Source: Acidobacteriota bacterium
Lineage (GTDB): Bacteria; Acidobacteriota; Terriglobia; Terriglobales; Acidobacteriaceae
DNA: 9,655 nt
Reading direction: 5' to 3'
Assembly: GCA_003225615.1 (NCBI GenBank)
Contig: QIAS01000199.1
Coordinates: 1 to 9,655, forward strand
The position numbers were made by a program, and so were the translations under genes. Positions 7,264 to 9,655 of this stretch are shown here, in pieces. The notes beneath the pieces were generated by a model. It saw only the letters and a program-made list of their open reading frames with translations. It did no database searches and was not told the origin of the DNA. Numbering within the stretch: position 1 is the stretch's first letter; each line of letters starts with the position of its first letter.

Positions 7264-9582
7264 CTATTGGATTGTCACTGTCGCCTGGGCTCCGTTTACC
7301 GGAATCCGTTGCATGGCGGGATCGAGTGCACCACCTTTGGTGATGGTCAGCGTCGTTTGCCCGTTTCCCTTGGCCAAAAATGTCAGCGTGACCACCGCAC
7401 CTTGCCCGGAAACACCGCCTGAACCCGGCGGACGCGTGGCCGTAATCTGCACCGTCCCGCTAGTCGGATCATCACGATGTACCAGCGCCACCGCCTGCCC
7501 ATCCTGTGAGAGGAAACCGCCGTTCGATACGTTTACTAGTTGCAACGCGTTGGGATCGTAATTGAGTTGCACCGGCACTGAGTACACGTTTTGCCCGCCG
7601 CTCAGCAAAATGTTTGCCGTAAAGGTGGCACCTTTCGGTTGCGTGATGCTGGGCGGATCAAACGTGAAGCTCGCGCCCGCCGTCGGAGGAGGCTGTGTCT
7701 GCCCCCCCGGAGGCGGAGGTGGTGCTTGCGTTGGCGCTGCCGGAGCCTGATTCTGAGGAACCGCTGGAGCTTGACTCGCTGGAGTTTGGTTCGCTGGAGG
7801 CGCCCCGCCGCCGCTCGCAGGCCGGCTGAACCGGCGCAATTCGATGGCGTTCGCCGTCCCCACATCCAGAACTTCCTGGTTCAGCTTCGAAACCTCATGT
7901 CCGCGCACGATGTGCGGGATCAGCACAAACACAATTTCGTTTTCACGATGCTCGGTATTGGTTTGCGCGAACAGGTACTTCAGGATTGGAATGTTCGCCA
8001 GACCCGGAATTCCGCTCAGCGACTTGGTTTGCTGGTCTTCCAGAATTCCGCCCAGCAGGTTGACCTCGCCTTCCTTCAAGCGGATTTCATGCTCGATCTT
8101 GCGCTGCCCGATCACCGGCTGGTCAATGCCGCCGATATTGGTGTGGCTGGTTACAGCCGATATATCCAGCGAAATCTTTAATGTAACTTCCCTGCCCGCA
8201 TGCACATGCGGCGTGATGTCAATATTCACGCCGACATCGAGATATTGGAACTGCGTGTTCACCAATGGATTAATGCCCACGCCACCGATGCCTGGCTGGA
8301 ACGACCCCGTAGCCACTGGCACGCGATCGCCAATCTTCAGGGACGCCTTTTGTCCGTCCAAAGCCCGAATCTGCGGATTCTGAAGTAGCTTCGTGTTGCT
8401 ATCGCTCAGCAGCGCACTGGCCGTGGCCTGCGGAATGGTGACGGTAAAGTCCGTCGCGTTCAGATTGCCCAGGCGATTCAGATTGATCTGATTGGGTGTT
8501 CCCGTTCCCGTGCTGGTTGTCGTAGTTGTCCCACCGGTGGTGGTAGGAGTAGTTGTGTTGATGTTGCTCTGCAAGGCTACGGTAGCGCTGGTGGGAGGAT
8601 TAATGCCATATTGCCGCGTCTTGTCGCGACTCACCTGCATAATGGCAACTTCTACAATAACTTCCGGCTTCGGTTTGTCGAGATCGTCAATCAGCTTTTG
8701 CGCCAGGGCCATCTGGTCCGGGGTGCCGCGCACCACGATTGCATCCTGCGAAGGCAACTGCTGAATGCGGCTGACCTCGAGGATGGTGCGCATCGCATTC
8801 ACTACATCTTGCAATTCAGTAGGTTGCGATAAATTCGCTAAATAAAAAGTCTTGATGACGCTTTGTTCCAGTTCCTTGCGCTTCCCGGGATTGTCGGCAG
8901 CCACGAAGATGGTGTTCGGGGTTACCGGACGCCAGAAGGTCTTCGATTCCAAGGCGATAATTTCCAGCGCTTCTTCCAGCGTAACCCCATTCAATTCGAT
9001 CTTGATGCGCCGCGAAGTGTAATCCGGGTCAAATAACACGTTGATTCCGGCCAACTTGCCCACTGTCTCGTAGATCACTTTGCTGTCTTCGGTGAGCTTG
9101 AGAGTGATGGGAACATTGGAGATGGGGGCCAATTCGACCGGACCGGTCGCCTGCTCCAGGCGTTTTTTCAAACCGCTAGGCGCACCGGCTGACTGCGGAC
9201 GAGGGTGCTGCGCCTCATCAATCATCTCCTTGGTGCGGCGAACCTCCTGCTGGGCTATGAAGCTCGACGGATCGATGTCCAGAGCTTTCTGGAACTCGGC
9301 CAGAGCCTCATCCAGTTTGCCCGCATCGCGCAGCAATTGTCCGCGATGCACGTGCGAAGCTGCGGCTAGAAAACGCAGGCGCTCAAACGCGGTGCGATAG
9401 CGCAAGTCCTTGGGTTTCAGGTCGTAAGCCTGCTTGTAGTAGTCGAAGGCTTTCTCGTAGTTCTGCCGCGCCTCGGCGTCTCGACCACGGTCGTAGAAGG
9501 ACTTGGCCTTATCGGCGGCGAGGGGCAAAGTTGCAGAAAGAACTAGCAGAAGCACGAGCGCCAGCCTAGTCAGGCGTCTCAT
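7264..9582 (-). CDS. gspD: Outer-membrane secretin (GspD/PilQ-like) with TPR and cohesin-like domains
   Basis: This 772-residue protein should form the multimeric outer-membrane channel of a type II secretion or type IV pilus-type system. A Sec signal peptide covers residues 1-23. Two TPR-like repeats follow (about 26-59 and 77-110), then an STN/N0-like domain (about 160-230, with GVTLEEALEIIA) and one N1-like domain (about 243-302, with AIVVRGTPDQ). The secretin core runs from about 308 to 560: VEVAIMQVSRD, LLQNPQIRALDGQKASLKIG, then VNLLGGILEDQ and IPILKYLF before IVFVLIPHIV. A Thr-rich low-complexity stretch (343-361) is inserted in the variable region of the core. After a Pro/Gln/Ala-rich linker (about 588-635), residues 637-772 resemble a cohesin domain (LNYDPNALQLVNV, then a Gly-rich GQGAVVTLTFLA strand). 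Only two N-domains are seen, against four in Escherichia coli GspD. The ATG start is supported by the signal peptide, with AAAGG 11 bases upstream. Two pseudopilin genes follow. Confidence 0.94.
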   Translation of the reverse strand: MRRLTRLALVLLLVLSATLPLAADKAKSFYDRGRDAEARQNYEKAFDYYKQAYDLKPKDLRYRTAFERLRFLAAASHVHRGQLLRDAGKLDEALAEFQKALDIDPSSFIAQQEVRRTKEMIDEAQHPRPQSAGAPSGLKKRLEQATGPVELAPISNVPITLKLTEDSKVIYETVGKLAGINVLFDPDYTSRRIKIELNGVTLEEALEIIALESKTFWRPVTPNTIFVAADNPGKRKELEQSVIKTFYLANLSQPTELQDVVNAMRTILEVSRIQQLPSQDAIVVRGTPDQMALAQKLIDDLDKPKPEVIVEVAIMQVSRDKTRQYGINPPTSATVALQSNINTTTPTTTGGTTTTTSTGTGTPNQINLNRLGNLNATDFTVTIPQATASALLSDSNTKLLQNPQIRALDGQKASLKIGDRVPVATGSFQPGIGGVGINPLVNTQFQYLDVGVNIDITPHVHAGREVTLKISLDISAVTSHTNIGGIDQPVIGQRKIEHEIRLKEGEVNLLGGILEDQQTKSLSGIPGLANIPILKYLFAQTNTEHRENEIVFVLIPHIVRGHEVSKLNQEVLDVGTANAIELRRFSRPASGGGAPPANQTPASQAPAVPQNQAPAAPTQAPPPPPGGQTQPPPTAGASFTFDPPSITQPKGATFTANILLSGGQNVYSVPVQLNYDPNALQLVNVSNGGFLSQDGQAVALVHRDDPTSGTVQITATRPPGSGGVSGQGAVVTLTFLAKGNGQTTLTITKGGALDPAMQRIPVNGAQATVTIQ

Positions 9583-9612
9583 CTCAATCAGAACCTTTCA
9601 CACAGTCCGCAT

Positions 9613-9633
9613 CCTGGGTGGCCATGACCCAGG
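9613..9633. other. Perfect 7-bp inverted repeat upstream of the secretin gene
   Basis: CCTGGGT (9613-9619) and ACCCAGG (9627-9633) can pair around a 7-base loop. The element lies 31 bases upstream of the secretin ATG, in its likely 5' leader or at the end of a preceding gene cut off by the window. On the plus strand a T-run (9642-9646) lies some bases further on; on the minus strand there is no T-run after the stem. An operator, a leader hairpin or a chance palindrome are all possible. Confidence 0.35.
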
Positions 9634-9655
9634 TTGAAGCTGTTTTTGCACAAAA

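Noticed and set aside
7591..8383. Two long plus-strand ORFs antisense to the secretin
   Set aside because: They lie opposite the conserved secretin core and linker and show no independent motifs.
9583..9655. Possible C-terminal end of an upstream minus-strand gene at the right edge
   Set aside because: One frame stays open for 24 codons and stops just before the secretin ATG, but the other two frames are also nearly fully open and the peptides match no family I know, so no call is justified.

Overview
The window reads as a chromosomal stretch of a GC-rich Gram-negative bacterium, most likely an acidobacterium (Terriglobia/Koribacter-like). This rests on recalled family resemblance: a TPR-secretin-cohesin GspD followed by two GspG-like pseudopilins, and a 'CHPERSEG'-type intergenic repeat. 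No database search was possible, so the placement is tentative.

Left edge (1-435): the last 34 codons of a tyrosine recombinase run rightward and stop 69 bases before the 3' end of a complete tRNA-Phe(GAA) gene on the opposite strand. This is the usual geometry of an integrative element inserted at a tRNA 3' end. If so, the element lies to the left and only its boundary is visible. A plausible sigma70-type promoter for the tRNA lies at 371-400.

Middle (436-6214), all on the minus strand in the order of transcription: hutU (urocanate hydratase), hutI (imidazolonepropionase) and an exported M1 zinc aminopeptidase. hutU and hutI are the second and third steps of histidine degradation. The peptidase starts only 17 bases after hutI and is probably cotranscribed, so peptide breakdown may be linked to histidine use. 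hutH, hutG and hutF are not in the window. The hutU-hutI gap holds two perfect short hairpins in tandem that look like a dispersed repeat.

Right part (6359-9582), also minus strand: a secretin, then two type IV pilin-like proteins, closely packed as an operon (24-base gap, then a 7-base overlap). They look like part of a type II secretion or type IV pilus-type system whose ATPase, inner-membrane platform and other subunits are not here. The secretin has N-terminal TPRs, only two N-domains, and a proline-rich linker leading to a C-terminal cohesin-like domain. A 144-base gap carrying a dispersed repeat separates this operon from hutU.

I found no CRISPR array, toxin-antitoxin pair or complete mobile element. 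The most notable points are the island boundary at tRNA-Phe, the secretin-cohesin fusion and the hut-peptidase pairing. None of them is clearly an undescribed system.
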